Shown piece by piece: positions 24,909 to 34,831 of a stretch of 64,000 nt of DNA. The position numbers and the translations under genes were made by a program. The notes beneath the pieces are model-generated. The model worked only from the letters and a program-made list of their open reading frames with translations. It was not told where the DNA came from and made no database searches. This DNA is from Bacteroidota bacterium (GTDB lineage Bacteria > Bacteroidota > Bacteroidia > Chitinophagales > Chitinophagaceae). The stretch lies in assembly GCA_018266575.1 (NCBI GenBank), contig JAFEAE010000023.1, positions 682,001 through 746,000 of the forward strand. Reading direction: 5' to 3'. Position 1 is the first letter of the stretch. Every line of letters begins with the position of its first letter.

Positions 24909-27059
24909 ATGTCAGTTATTCAAACAATCAGGGATAAGGCAGCGTGGTTAGTTTTTGGTCTCATTGCATTGAGCTTAACCGGTTTCTTGCTTATGGATGC
25001 ATTTGTTGGAAAGAGCCGTTTATTCGGAGGCAACTCAACAGTTGTAGGATCCGTCGATGGACAAAAATTGGATTATGTAAAATTTCAACAACAAGTTTCT
25101 GAACGTGAAGAAGGATATAAGAGCCAGGGCTACCCCATGAACGATATGATGCAACAAAATATCAAAGACCAGGTATGGAAAGAATTTATTGAAAACAGCG
25201 TAATGGATGGTATATATGATAAATTAGGAATTGATGTTGGAGATAAGGAACTGAACGATATGCTGGTTGGGCCAAACGCAATTCCAGATATCAAACGTTC
25301 ATTCACTGATCCAAAAACAGGGATCTTTGATGCGCAAGCCGCAGCTTCTGCAATTAACCAATTAAGAACGATTTATAAATCGAAAAAAACAACAGACAAA
25401 GGTTACGACCAGGCAAAACGTTTTTTTGAAGAATCAATTCCGCAAATAATAAAAAGCCGGCAAAAGGATAAATACATGGCGCTTATTGGCAACAGTACAT
25501 ATATTCCTAAATGGATGGCAGAAAAAATGAATGCCGATAATAATGAAATTGCTTCTATCAATTTTGTTGACGTCCCGTATTCCACAATAGCTGACAGTAC
25601 AATAAAAATCAGCGACGATCAGATCAGCGATTATATCAGCAATCATAAAGAGCAATATAAACAAGAAGAATCCCGCAGTATTGCTTACGTGGCATTCAAT
25701 GCAGCACCAACATCCGCAGACAGTGCAAAAGTTTTACAGCAGTTATTATCAGTAAAAGCAGAATTTGATTCTACAAAAGACGTTGCTGCATTCATTGCAA
25801 GAAACGGGTCTGAAACAGGATACCTCGACGAATATCTTGCAAAATCTCGTATCCAGGTTCCTAAAAAAGATTCTATTTTCCCTCTGAAAAAAGGGGAATT
25901 ATATGGACCTTACCTCGATGGCAATAATTATGTGTTGGCAAAAAAAGTAGATGAAAAAGAACTTCCGGATTCTGTACACGCACGCCATATATTGGTTGCT
26001 GTTATTGATCCTAAAACCGGTCAGCCAATCATGGATGACAGCACAGCAAAAAAGAAAATTGATAGCATCAAAACGTTAATAGATAAAGGAGAGCGTTTCG
26101 ATAGTTTAGCTGCTAAACTGTCTGACGATGAAGGCAGCAAACTAAAAGGAGGAGACCTTGGGTATTTCCCGGCAGGGCAAATGGTAAAAGAATTCAATGA
26201 TTTTTGTTTTGATGGAAAGAAAGGAGATAAAAAAATTGTGAGAACGCAATTCGGATATCACTATATAGAAATTTTAGATCAGAAAAATTTTGAGCCGGCA
26301 TATAAGATAGCGTATCTGTCAAAAGCAATTGAACCGAGCACAACAACCACAGATAGTGCGTCAGGATTGGCAAATCTTTTTGCCGGACAAAGTCGCGATG
26401 CAAAGTCTTTCGATGACAATGTTAAGAAACAGAATTTGCAACGCCTTTTTGCTAACGACATTGCGCCAACAGAATCTAATATACAAGGAGTAGGCTCTGA
26501 CCGCCAGTTTGTGCGGTGGATATATAATGATAAAACAGGCGTGGGAGATGTTTCCGAGCCATACAATATCGGGGATAAATATATTGTTGCTACGGTAACA
26601 GAGATCAATAAAAAGGGAACGATGAGTGTTGCAAAAGCTCGTCCGCTTATAGAACCCATATTGCGTAATAAACAAAAGGCAGAACAAATCTCAAAAAAAA
26701 TCGGAACGGTTTCTTCGCTGGATGCAGTTGCTTCTGCAACAGGACAGCAAGTCCTGAAATCAGATAGCATTTTATTTGCTTCTCCATATATTCCAAACGC
26801 AGGAAAGGAAGATAAAGTGATCGGTGCATCATTTGACAAACAATTGCAGGGGAAACCAGCATCGCAGCCTATAGCAGGAAATGGCGGCGTGTTTGTTATT
26901 AAAGTAAATAATGTAAGCGCAAAATCAAACACAGGAGCAGACCTCGATCAATTGCGCAACGTGCAACAGCGTCAGCAAGCTTCGATGATCTCTTTCCGCG
27001 TCATTGAAGTGTTGACGAAAGCCGCGGATGTAAAAGATAACCGGGGAAAATTCTTTTAA
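24909..27059 (+). CDS. Peptidyl-prolyl cis-trans isomerase, PpiD/SurA type
   Basis: Membrane-anchored periplasmic folding factor of 716 residues. MSVIQTIRDKAAWLVFGLIA opens a single membrane segment at about 13-33, followed by a long SurA_N-like chaperone region. A parvulin domain spans about residues 356-457 (HARHILVAVIDPKTGQ, LKGGDLGYFPAGQMV, TQFGYHYIEIL). A C-terminal helical domain resembles PpiD. The start was chosen from the promoter position and because PpiD proteins begin just before the anchor. It is transcribed alone and followed by a terminator. Confidence 0.92.
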   Translation: MSVIQTIRDKAAWLVFGLIALSLTGFLLMDAFVGKSRLFGGNSTVVGSVDGQKLDYVKFQQQVSEREEGYKSQGYPMNDMMQQNIKDQVWKEFIENSVMDGIYDKLGIDVGDKELNDMLVGPNAIPDIKRSFTDPKTGIFDAQAAASAINQLRTIYKSKKTTDKGYDQAKRFFEESIPQIIKSRQKDKYMALIGNSTYIPKWMAEKMNADNNEIASINFVDVPYSTIADSTIKISDDQISDYISNHKEQYKQEESRSIAYVAFNAAPTSADSAKVLQQLLSVKAEFDSTKDVAAFIARNGSETGYLDEYLAKSRIQVPKKDSIFPLKKGELYGPYLDGNNYVLAKKVDEKELPDSVHARHILVAVIDPKTGQPIMDDSTAKKKIDSIKTLIDKGERFDSLAAKLSDDEGSKLKGGDLGYFPAGQMVKEFNDFCFDGKKGDKKIVRTQFGYHYIEILDQKNFEPAYKIAYLSKAIEPSTTTTDSASGLANLFAGQSRDAKSFDDNVKKQNLQRLFANDIAPTESNIQGVGSDRQFVRWIYNDKTGVGDVSEPYNIGDKYIVATVTEINKKGTMSVAKARPLIEPILRNKQKAEQISKKIGTVSSLDAVASATGQQVLKSDSILFASPYIPNAGKEDKVIGASFDKQLQGKPASQPIAGNGGVFVIKVNNVSAKSNTGADLDQLRNVQQRQQASMISFRVIEVLTKAADVKDNRGKFF

Positions 27060-27080
27060 AAAAAAACTTAGTTTATAAAA

Positions 27081-27106
27081 GAGAGCAAATTTTGCTCTCT
27101 TTTTTG
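27081..27106 (+). terminator. Rho-independent terminator
   Basis: GAGAGCAAA (27081-27089) pairs with TTTGCTCTC (27091-27099), followed by six or more Ts. It ends the PpiD transcript. Confidence 0.85.
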
Positions 27107-27143
27107 TTTATGAATAAAACGATTTAAAAAACATTTTCAGTCG

Positions 27144-27151
27144 TAATTTTG
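27144..27151 (+). promoter_or_regulatory. Candidate -7 promoter element for the DUF2480 gene
   Basis: TAATTTTG is an exact -7 match, 13 bases before the ATG. No -33 element is obvious. Confidence 0.42.
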
Positions 27152-27164
27152 CAGAATAATAAAG

Positions 27165-27671
27165 ATGTCAGAAGAAATTATAAATAAAGTTGCACAGAGC
27201 CAGTTACTCACACTTAACCTGGAAGAATATTTTCCTAAAGAAGAAATCGTTGTCTTTGATCTGAAGCCTTTTCTTTTTATGGAATTAATATTAAAAGAAA
27301 AAGATTTCCGCGAAGCGCTACAAAATACAAACTGGCAACATTACCAGGATAAAATTGTCGCGGTTACCTGTAGCGCTGATGCAATAATTCCCGTGTGGGC
27401 ATACATGTTAATAGCCACATATCTGGAACCTTATGCGAAAGATATAATAATGGGAAATGAGAAAAAAGCAGCGGAACAAATTTTGCTAAAAAATATTCAA
27501 CAGATAAACATTGAAGGATACACAGATAAACGTGTTGTTGTAAAAGGTTGCAGTGATTTGCCTATTGGCGAAGTTGCGTACATGGAAATCACAAAAAGAT
27601 TAAGGCCGCTTGTAAAAAGTATTATGTACGGAGAACCGTGCAGCACAGTGCCTGTGTATAAAAGAAAATAG
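27165..27671 (+). CDS. DUF2480 family protein
   Basis: 168-residue soluble protein of a family found almost only in Bacteroidota. Recognisable blocks are FPKEEIVVFDLKPFLFMELI, WQHYQDKIVAVTCSADAI and KRVVVKGCSDLPIGEVAYME. The conserved cysteines in TCSAD and GCSD hint at metal or Fe-S chemistry, but no function is established. It lies between the PpiD terminator and cydA, probably as its own transcript. Confidence 0.87.
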   Translation: MSEEIINKVAQSQLLTLNLEEYFPKEEIVVFDLKPFLFMELILKEKDFREALQNTNWQHYQDKIVAVTCSADAIIPVWAYMLIATYLEPYAKDIIMGNEKKAAEQILLKNIQQINIEGYTDKRVVVKGCSDLPIGEVAYMEITKRLRPLVKSIMYGEPCSTVPVYKRK

Positions 27672-27760
27672 CTTTTGTGATTTGCATATAGAATTATGCG
27701 AGTACAAAAAATCTGAAAGAATGCGTTGAACGATCCGCTTGGCAGTCTAAACTTTTTAAT

Positions 27761-29140
27761 ATGGATGTTGAAATTTTAGCCCGGGTTCAGTTTGCATTCA
27801 CCATTGCATTTCATTACATCTATCCTCCGCTTAGTATTGGCCTGGGTTTAATCATCGTAATTGCAGAAGGTTTGTTTTTGAAAACAGGAAACCCGTTGTA
27901 TGAACAAGCCACACGATTTTGGATAAAGATTTTTGCATTAATATTTGGTATTGGCGTTGCTACCGGGATCATCATGGAATTTGAATTCGGAACAAACTGG
28001 TCAACCTATTCAAAATATGTTGGTGATATTTTCGGAAGTGCATTGGCAGCAGAAGGAATATTTGCATTTGCATTAGAATCCGGGTTTCTCGGAATATTAA
28101 TTTTTGGCTGGAACCGTGTAAGCCCACGCGTTCATTTTATTTCCGCACTGATGGTTTTTTTCGGGTCGCTTTTTTCTGCAGTATGGATCGTTGTTGCAAA
28201 CTCGTGGCAACAAACCCCAGCTGGTTTTCATATTGTGGGAGAAGGAATGAATGCCCGTGCAGAGATAACAGATTTCTGGGCGATGGTTTTTAATCCATCA
28301 AGTGTAGACCGTTTGTTGCATGTGTGGTGCGCTGCTGTATTATCCGGCGCATTTTTCGTATTAAGCGTAAGCGCATGGTACATCATCAAAAATAAACATC
28401 TTCCGATCGCACGTTCATCTTTCAAAATTGCATTGACCGTTGCAACCATTTTTTCTTTATTGCAATTATTCACTGGCCATAAAAGCGCAGATGGCGTTTC
28501 AAAATATCAGCCGGCAAAATTAGCTGCGGCGGAAGGGCATTTCGATAGTTCCGCAAAGGCGGATATGTATTTGATAGGATATGTAAATAACAAAGAAGAA
28601 AAAACAAGCGGCATAAAAATTCCCGGCGGATTATCTTTTTTAGTAACAGGAAATTTTAATGCTCCGGTAAAAGGATTGAATGCTTTTAAAAAAGATGAAA
28701 GACCGTCGCAGGTGAATACTATTTTTCAATTTTATCATGCGATGATCATTGTAGGAATGATGATGATCGCAATGACACTTTATGCTTCTTTTTTGTGGTG
28801 GAGAAATAAATTGTTTGAAAAGAAATGGCTGATGATTTTGTTTGTATGGAGTGTGTTATTACCGCAGATCGGGAACCAGTCGGGATGGTTTACTGCAGAG
28901 ATCGGCCGCCAGCCATGGATCGTATATGGATTACTAAAGACGTCTGATGCGTTATCAAAAGCGGTAACGGCAAACCAGGTTATTTTTTCACTGATCTTGT
29001 TTACGGTTGTGTACATTTTTTTATTTGCATTGTTCCTGTTTTTACTCAATAGAAAAATTCAGCATGGGCCTGTGGAATATAGTAACCAGGAATTAATCGG
29101 CGATGCAGCAAAAAGAGATAACCCGATCATGACACATTAA
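27761..29140 (+). CDS. cydA: Cytochrome bd quinol oxidase subunit I
   Basis: Quinol-oxidising, heme-bearing subunit of the high-affinity terminal oxidase in the inner membrane. Probable heme ligands are H18 in FHYIYPP, H187 in RLLHVW and a methionine near 328 in FYHAMIIVG. The GRQPW motif follows in the C-terminal half, and KLAAAEGHF matches the conserved KxAAxE region. The quinol loop is of the short type and the protein has 459 residues. cydB begins 15 bases downstream. Such oxidases support growth at low oxygen. Confidence 0.95.
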   Translation: MDVEILARVQFAFTIAFHYIYPPLSIGLGLIIVIAEGLFLKTGNPLYEQATRFWIKIFALIFGIGVATGIIMEFEFGTNWSTYSKYVGDIFGSALAAEGIFAFALESGFLGILIFGWNRVSPRVHFISALMVFFGSLFSAVWIVVANSWQQTPAGFHIVGEGMNARAEITDFWAMVFNPSSVDRLLHVWCAAVLSGAFFVLSVSAWYIIKNKHLPIARSSFKIALTVATIFSLLQLFTGHKSADGVSKYQPAKLAAAEGHFDSSAKADMYLIGYVNNKEEKTSGIKIPGGLSFLVTGNFNAPVKGLNAFKKDERPSQVNTIFQFYHAMIIVGMMMIAMTLYASFLWWRNKLFEKKWLMILFVWSVLLPQIGNQSGWFTAEIGRQPWIVYGLLKTSDALSKAVTANQVIFSLILFTVVYIFLFALFLFLLNRKIQHGPVEYSNQELIGDAAKRDNPIMTH

Positions 29141-29154
29141 TAAAACCAACAAAA

Positions 29155-30183
29155 ATGTTTCTTGGAGTAAGTTATAATGTTTGGTGGTTCCTGGTGTTTG
29201 GCGCAGTAATCAGCGGCTATGCAATACTCGATGGCTTTGATCTCGGTGCAGGTTCGCTGCATTTATTTTTGAAAAAAGAACAAAGCCGGCGCATTGCATT
29301 AAATGCCATTGGCCCGGTTTGGGACGGAAATGAAGTGTGGCTTGTAATCGGCGGCGGCGCTTTGTTTGCGGGATTTCCAATAGCTTATGCCGCTATCTTT
29401 TCTGCATTCTATATTCCATTTATGGTGTTTTTAGTTGGATTGATTTTTCGTGCAACAGCCATTGAATTCAGAAGCAAGGAACCGATGTTATGGTGGAGAA
29501 AAATGTGGGATATTTTTTACAGCATATCAAGTATAATTATTGCATTATGCCTTGGCTTAATGTTGGGCAATGTAGTAAATGGGCTGCCATTGAATGCGCA
29601 AAGAGAATTTTCAGGAAACTGGCTTTCTTTCTTTAACCCGTTTGCAATATTGGTGGCTATAACAACATTAGCATTGTTCATGATGCACGGGGCCATTTTT
29701 CTTACTATGAAAACGGAAAACCGCTTGTATGCGAAGCTGCATATCCTTGCAAATAATTTTATTATTTTTTTTGTGATCAGTTTTGTGATTACAACATTGT
29801 ATACGCTTTTATACATTTCGCACCTGAGTGATTTTTTCAAAAGCAATCCGCATTATTTTATTATTCCATTATTAATGACACTTGCCATTGCAAATATTCC
29901 ACGCCAGATAAAAAAGGGGAAATACCGATATGCATTTATCAGTTCTTCTGTAACAATCGCATTGCTGTTGATAATGGTTGCGCTTGAAGTATTTCCTTAT
30001 TTATTATACTCGCCGCAAACCCCTGCAAACAGTATCACCATTGATAACGCTGCATCTTCCATAAAAACGATGAAGATATTATTGATCATTGCAGCTGTAG
30101 GAACGCCGCTTGTTGCTACATACACATCCTTTGTTTTCTGGACATTCAAGGGAAAAGTTGTTTTGGATGAAACGAGTTATTAG
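29155..30183 (+). CDS. cydB: Cytochrome bd quinol oxidase subunit II
   Basis: Membrane partner of CydA, 342 residues with about eight hydrophobic segments. The N-terminal block VISGYAILDGFDLGAGSLH and the following GPVWDGNEVWLVIGGGALF are diagnostic of CydB. It is encoded directly after cydA. No CydX-like small subunit is visible in the 45 bases that follow, and cydDC are not in the window. Confidence 0.95.
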   Translation: MFLGVSYNVWWFLVFGAVISGYAILDGFDLGAGSLHLFLKKEQSRRIALNAIGPVWDGNEVWLVIGGGALFAGFPIAYAAIFSAFYIPFMVFLVGLIFRATAIEFRSKEPMLWWRKMWDIFYSISSIIIALCLGLMLGNVVNGLPLNAQREFSGNWLSFFNPFAILVAITTLALFMMHGAIFLTMKTENRLYAKLHILANNFIIFFVISFVITTLYTLLYISHLSDFFKSNPHYFIIPLLMTLAIANIPRQIKKGKYRYAFISSSVTIALLLIMVALEVFPYLLYSPQTPANSITIDNAASSIKTMKILLIIAAVGTPLVATYTSFVFWTFKGKVVLDETSY

Positions 30184-30228
30184 GTGAGTTATGAAAAATT
30201 GATTGTATTAATTTCATTGCAAAAAATT

Positions 30229-30672
30229 ATGTTGATAAGAAGAGCTACAATAAAAGATATCCCCCGGCTTTCTGTATTGTTTGATCTGTACAGAATTTTT
30301 TATAAAAAAGAATCTGATATCAACGGTGCGAAAAAGTTTTTGGAAGAAAGGATTTTGAATAATGAATCCATCATTTTTGTTGCAGAAGAAGAAAATTTGT
30401 TACTTGGTTTTACACAATTATATCCCTTATTTTCCAGCACGCGAATGAAACGTAGCTGGGTGTTAAACGATTTATTCGTGTTACGAGAACATCGAGGAAA
30501 AGGAATATCAAAACAACTAATTGACCAAGCAAAAGAAATAGCTAAAGAAACGCAAGCCGCAGGAGTCGCTTTAGAAACAGAAAAAACAAACCTCATCGGA
30601 AATAATCTTTACCCTTCTTCCGGATTTGTGTTGAATACAGAAAATAATTTTTACTGGTGGAGTAATGAATGA
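30229..30672 (+). CDS. GNAT-family N-acetyltransferase
   Basis: 147-residue acetyltransferase. The acetyl-CoA loop is in LREHRGKGISKQLIDQAKEI, with LNDLFV before it, and the terminal NLYPSSGFVLNTENNFYWWS is the common GNAT C-terminal strand. A GTG at 30184 is in frame, but the ATG at 30229 (MLIRRATIKDIPRL) matches the usual family start. Substrate unknown. Its stop codon is the first base triplet of the palindrome that follows. Confidence 0.85.
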   Translation: MLIRRATIKDIPRLSVLFDLYRIFYKKESDINGAKKFLEERILNNESIIFVAEEENLLLGFTQLYPLFSSTRMKRSWVLNDLFVLREHRGKGISKQLIDQAKEIAKETQAAGVALETEKTNLIGNNLYPSSGFVLNTENNFYWWSNE

Positions 30673-30751
30673 GGAAAGACGGAAAGGCCGAAAGTCAGAA
30701 AAGTCCGTGGTGTACTTCTTTCGGTCTTTCCGACTTCCTCTCTTACGGACT
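30670..30751. repeat. Palindromic element with 8-bp periodic arms between convergent genes
   Basis: The left arm (30671-30694) begins GAGGAAAGACGGAAAGG and pairs, with a few mismatches, with the right arm (30718-30740) that ends TTTCCGACTTCCTC. An inner pair AGTCCGT (30702-30708) and ACGGACT (30745-30751) is nested out of register. The arms are built from a GGAAAGnC unit about every eight bases. The left arm starts inside the stop codon of the acetyltransferase. Confidence 0.65.
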
Positions 30752-30756
30752 ACCCT

Positions 30757-32124
30757 CTACAACAACGTTCCCCGCATTACAATAAAAGCTACCGTAAAAT
30801 AAATTACCAATCCGGTTACATCTACAAGCGTTGCAACAAACGGAGCTGATGACGCAGCAGGATCAGCGCCAAGTTTTTTCAATACTAACGGTAACATAGA
30901 ACCGGAAATCGTTCCCCATAATACTACACCAATCAATGCAAAGAACACAGTTGTTGAAACAAGCAGCCAATGTTCTCCGTAATTATACCAATTGAATTGC
31001 TGCCAGATGGTAATTCTTAAAAAACCCACAATACCAAGAATTGTTCCGAGAACAATACCGGACAAAATTTCTTTGCGCATTACTCGCCACCAGTCTCTAA
31101 AACCAATTTCACCGAGCGCCATTGCACGAATGATTATTGATGAAGCCTGCGAACCAGAGTTTCCGCCGCTTGAAATAATCAATGGAATAAACAAGGCAAG
31201 TACAACGGCTTTGCTGATCTCTCCTTCAAAATGACCCATAGCTGTTGCGGTTAACATCTCGCCTAAAAATAAAATGATGAGCCATCCTGCACGTTTTTTT
31301 ATGAGGCTAAAAAACGGAATGGTTGTATAAGGCTCATCCAATGCCTCAGAACCCCCGATCTTTTGTATTTCGCGGGTGTCTTCTTTTTCTGCTAACCTTA
31401 ATACATCATCCAAAGTTACAATTCCGAGAAGTACGCCACTGTCGTCTGTTACAGGCAAAGCAAAGCGGCTGTTGTTCCGAAATACCCGTATCGTTTCTTT
31501 TTGCGCATCGTTCGCACGTAAACAAATGAATTGATAATCCATTATCTGTTCTACAAGCGTAGACGGATCAACCACTAAAAAATCTTTTATATTAATATCA
31601 TCGATCAGCACGCCCTGATCATCTACAACAAATAGAAAATTCAATGTCTCTGTTGCACGCCCGCGTTGTTTAATGGTATCAAGCACTTGTTGAACCGTAT
31701 CCGTTTTTTTAATAGCTACATAATCGGGCGTCATCAATCTTCCGACAGAACCTTCTGGATAACCGAGCAATTCCAATGTTTCTTCACGTGCTTCAGGGTT
31801 TAATATCTTCAATAATTCTTTCACAGCATTTCCGGGAAGTAATGCAAGAAAAGCAGTTCTGTCATCGGGCTTTAATGCATTCAATAACTCTGCTGCTTTT
31901 TCTTCAGGCAACGATCGGATGATGACTTCCTGTTTCTTTTTTCTTAAAAATTTAAACGCACGGGCTGCATGTGTAGGATCAAGGTTTTGGAACAACTTCA
32001 CCGCCCAATTGGTGTATTTGTTTGTGAACTCCACAATATCTTTCGTGGACATTTTGTTCAACTTCACAAAATCAGTAATACGATTGTGCTGCAACAGGTT
32101 TTTGATATCATTCAGGTTGAGCAT
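30757..32124 (-). CDS. mgtE: Magnesium transporter MgtE
   Basis: Mg2+ channel of 455 residues. The order is an N-terminal MgtE_N helical domain (FKFLRKKKQEVIIRSLPEEKA is typical), two CBS domains (about 140-255) and five C-terminal membrane helices. The pore-proximal block GGNSGSQASSIIIRAMALGE is conserved. In characterised members the cytosolic domains close the pore at high Mg2+. Single-gene unit on the minus strand. Confidence 0.95.
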   Translation of the reverse strand: MLNLNDIKNLLQHNRITDFVKLNKMSTKDIVEFTNKYTNWAVKLFQNLDPTHAARAFKFLRKKKQEVIIRSLPEEKAAELLNALKPDDRTAFLALLPGNAVKELLKILNPEAREETLELLGYPEGSVGRLMTPDYVAIKKTDTVQQVLDTIKQRGRATETLNFLFVVDDQGVLIDDINIKDFLVVDPSTLVEQIMDYQFICLRANDAQKETIRVFRNNSRFALPVTDDSGVLLGIVTLDDVLRLAEKEDTREIQKIGGSEALDEPYTTIPFFSLIKKRAGWLIILFLGEMLTATAMGHFEGEISKAVVLALFIPLIISSGGNSGSQASSIIIRAMALGEIGFRDWWRVMRKEILSGIVLGTILGIVGFLRITIWQQFNWYNYGEHWLLVSTTVFFALIGVVLWGTISGSMLPLVLKKLGADPAASSAPFVATLVDVTGLVIYFTVAFIVMRGTLL

Positions 32125-32235
32125 ACGAAAAAAATTGAAATGCTGAAATAATCGGTACTAAAAATCGAGCCCGAAAAATTAAGGATTTATGCTGAAAAGC
32201 AAGAATGAAATATGAGAAGAAAAAATTATTTTCTT

Positions 32236-33150
32236 TTATGACGCAACTAATGCAGCAGCCCCGAAAACACCGGCGCTATCCCCAAGAGACGGTTTAAGAA
32301 TTAACGTGTGTACGGCATCATTAAAAATATTTTTCTGAAGGCTGGCAATTCCTTCTGAGTACAATTCATCAATATTTCCAACGCCACCGCCAACAACAAT
32401 TACATCCGGGTCAAGAATATTTGTGATCACCGAAATAGCCCGCCCGAAAAAATAGGTAAGCCGCTCTATTGTCCTTGTAGCAGCAGGATCATTTTTTGCA
32501 CGATGGTTTTCCACAATCTGTTTCAATGAAATTTTTTTTCCGCTGATGCTTTCATAAAATTTTTCAGTGGCCGGGCCAGATATAACTGTTTCTACACAAC
32601 CTGTTTTTCCGCAGTAACAATGGCCACCAGATTCATCCAAAAAATTATGGCCCCACTCGCCACCAATACCATGGTGCCCGTTCCAGACTTTTCCGTCAAT
32701 CACAACGCCACCGCCAACACCGGTTCCCATAATAATTCCAAAAACCATTTTTGCACCCGGAGCTTTTTCTCTTACAGCACCCAAAGTTGTTTCAGCCAGT
32801 GCAAAACAATTTGCATCGTTTGCAATAACAGCAGGTACGCCTAATTTTTCTTCAAGGTCTTTTTGAAAAAATTTCCCGTTCAATGAAGTGGTGTTACAGT
32901 TTTTCATCCTTTTGGTTAGCGGATCTGAAATTCCCGGCGTTCCAAAACCTATTTTCGCAGGAACAAGGCCGGAAGTTGCTTTCATCTGCTCAATTAACCC
33001 TGCGATTTGATTGATGATATGATCATAGCCTTTGTCTGATTCAGTATTAATACGTAGTCGTATAATTGACTGTGGACCATTTACCGACGAAAGAATTATT
33101 CCTTCTGTTTTTGTTCCGCCAAGGTCAATTCCCCAAAGTTCATTACTCAT
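32236..33150 (-). CDS. ROK-family sugar kinase (glucokinase/fructokinase-like)
   Basis: 304-residue sugar kinase. The N-terminal phosphate-binding motif is GIDLGGTKTEGIIL. The catalytic region ANDANCFALAE and the glycine-rich MGTGVGGGVVIDG follow. The zinc motif is CYCGKTGCVETVISG with three of the usual Cys ligands plus an upstream His in EWGHNFL. The sugar (glucose, fructose or N-acetylmannosamine) cannot be assigned. Gene stands alone. Confidence 0.92.
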   Translation of the reverse strand: MSNELWGIDLGGTKTEGIILSSVNGPQSIIRLRINTESDKGYDHIINQIAGLIEQMKATSGLVPAKIGFGTPGISDPLTKRMKNCNTTSLNGKFFQKDLEEKLGVPAVIANDANCFALAETTLGAVREKAPGAKMVFGIIMGTGVGGGVVIDGKVWNGHHGIGGEWGHNFLDESGGHCYCGKTGCVETVISGPATEKFYESISGKKISLKQIVENHRAKNDPAATRTIERLTYFFGRAISVITNILDPDVIVVGGGVGNIDELYSEGIASLQKNIFNDAVHTLILKPSLGDSAGVFGAAALVAS

Positions 33151-33243
33151 GTTGTAAGATGTGAGAAGTAAGAAGAATTATTGCGCTGCTACAAAGTAAA
33201 AATAAGTTCGAAAACCTGTATTTATTTTTTAAAGAAAACTTAT

Positions 33244-33279
33244 TTTGAAATGGATTAGCCAATTTATTTTTTATATTTG
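33244..33279 (+). promoter_or_regulatory. Candidate promoter of the ATP-grasp operon
   Basis: TATATTTG at 33272-33279 is an exact -7 element. A TTTG lies at 33244-33247, but the 24-base spacer is longer than the usual 19-21. A start near 33286 favours the ATG at 33328 over the upstream in-frame TTG at 33277. Confidence 0.45.
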
Positions 33280-33327
33280 ATTATACCGACGATTGCCTGC
33301 CAGGATTCTTCCATCCAACCAAAAGTT

Positions 33328-34776
33328 ATGCAAACGAGTGAACTGATCAATACATACTATGTAGATGCGAACACGTGGGATGAAATGTATACCAACTCTT
33401 CCGTGCGGGACCAATACAAAAGTGTTGTGGAATTTATGCAGCAATTAAGTATTGATGAATTGAACAAGAAGGAAGAATTAGCCAGGCGTTTGTTCATGAG
33501 CCAGGGCATAACATTTACCGTGTACAGCAGCGGCGAAGGAATAGAAAAAATTTTTCCTTTTGATATCATTCCACGTATCATCACAGCTTCCGAATGGGAT
33601 TATATAGAAAGAGGGATTAAACAACGCCTGAAAGCGCTTAACCTTTTTTTGAAAGATGTGTACAACGAACAATTCATTATTAAAGACGGGATTGTTCCGA
33701 TAGAAATGATCTATAGCTGCCCGCATTACCTGCGGGAGATGTATCGCTTTCCTGTGCCGCATGATATTTATGTACACATTTCCGGGATTGACCTGATACG
33801 AAACAGCGACGGGTCTTTTTATATATTAGAAGATAACCTTCGTACACCCAGCGGCGTTAGTTACATGCTCGAAAACCGAGAAATAACAAAGCGTCTTTTT
33901 CCTGATTTGCTTCCGAAGAATACTGTCCGCACGGTTACTGAGTATCCGAATATTCTTCACAAAAATTTAGTAGCGTTATCGCCGAGGCAGATTTCGCATC
34001 CTACTATTGTTTTATTAACTCCGGGAATTTATAATTCAGCATATTTTGAACATACAACACTTGCGAGGTTAATGGGAGTTGAATTGGTAGAAGGAAGGGA
34101 CCTTGTTGTAGATAATCATCGTGTGTATATGAAAACAACATCGGGATTGCAACAGGTGGATGTTATATACAGAAGAGTAGATGATGAATTTTTGGACCCG
34201 CTTGTTTTTAACCCTGGAAGCATGCTTGGTGTTGCAGGAATAATGAGCGCTTACCGGAAAGGAAATGTGGCTATTGCCAATGCTGTTGGAAATGGTGTTG
34301 CAGATGATAAGGCAATTTACACGTATGTTCCTTCGATGATCCGTTATTACCTGAACGAAGAGCCGATCCTGAAAAACGTTCCTACCTATCATTTGGGAAA
34401 GCAGGAAGAACGCGAATATGTTTTTTCAAACATGAACAGGATGGTAATAAAGAAAACAAATGAAAGTGGCGGGTACGGAATGTTGATGGGGCACACAGCC
34501 AGTGAGCAGGAAATTGATGCGTACAAAAATGAAATTATCAAAGATCCGCGCCAATACATTGCGCAACCGATAATCAGTTTGTCTTCATCTCCATGTTATA
34601 TGCAGGGAAAATTGCAACCCCGGAGAGTTGACCTGCGGCCGTATGCATTATGCGGGCCGGATGGGATACAAATTGTTCCGGGGGGATTGACACGCGTTGC
34701 ATTGCGTGAAGGTTCATTAGTAGTGAATTCATCGCAGGGAGGAGGAAGTAAAGATACATGGGTGCTTGCAGGATAA
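33328..34776 (+). CDS. Circularly permuted ATP-grasp peptide ligase-like protein
   Basis: 482-residue protein of the circularly permuted type 2 ATP-grasp family (older names DUF404/DUF407). Identifying blocks are GITFTVYSSGEGIEKIFPFD, PHYLREMYRF, ILEDNLRTPSGVSYMLENRE and, near the end, KKTNESGGYGMLMG, QYIAQPIISLS and VDLRPYALCG. ATP-grasp enzymes of this type are predicted to form amide bonds between amino groups and carboxylates. It is followed by alpha-E and transglutaminase genes, the usual trio. Confidence 0.92.
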   Translation: MQTSELINTYYVDANTWDEMYTNSSVRDQYKSVVEFMQQLSIDELNKKEELARRLFMSQGITFTVYSSGEGIEKIFPFDIIPRIITASEWDYIERGIKQRLKALNLFLKDVYNEQFIIKDGIVPIEMIYSCPHYLREMYRFPVPHDIYVHISGIDLIRNSDGSFYILEDNLRTPSGVSYMLENREITKRLFPDLLPKNTVRTVTEYPNILHKNLVALSPRQISHPTIVLLTPGIYNSAYFEHTTLARLMGVELVEGRDLVVDNHRVYMKTTSGLQQVDVIYRRVDDEFLDPLVFNPGSMLGVAGIMSAYRKGNVAIANAVGNGVADDKAIYTYVPSMIRYYLNEEPILKNVPTYHLGKQEEREYVFSNMNRMVIKKTNESGGYGMLMGHTASEQEIDAYKNEIIKDPRQYIAQPIISLSSSPCYMQGKLQPRRVDLRPYALCGPDGIQIVPGGLTRVALREGSLVVNSSQGGGSKDTWVLAG

Positions 34777-34831
34777 TAACGCGGATGTATAACCGAAACT
34801 ACATTGGGAAACCAAAACGTAAATCAGATTC

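Noticed and set aside
26279..26932. A 217-codon minus-strand frame
   Set aside because: It is antisense to the PpiD-like gene and shows no domain.
33370..33390. Another CACGTG core (inside the ATP-grasp gene) as a third parS
   Set aside because: The flanking bases do not form the GTTNC/GNAAC arms, and the same is true of the other CACGTG occurrences outside 21382-21430.
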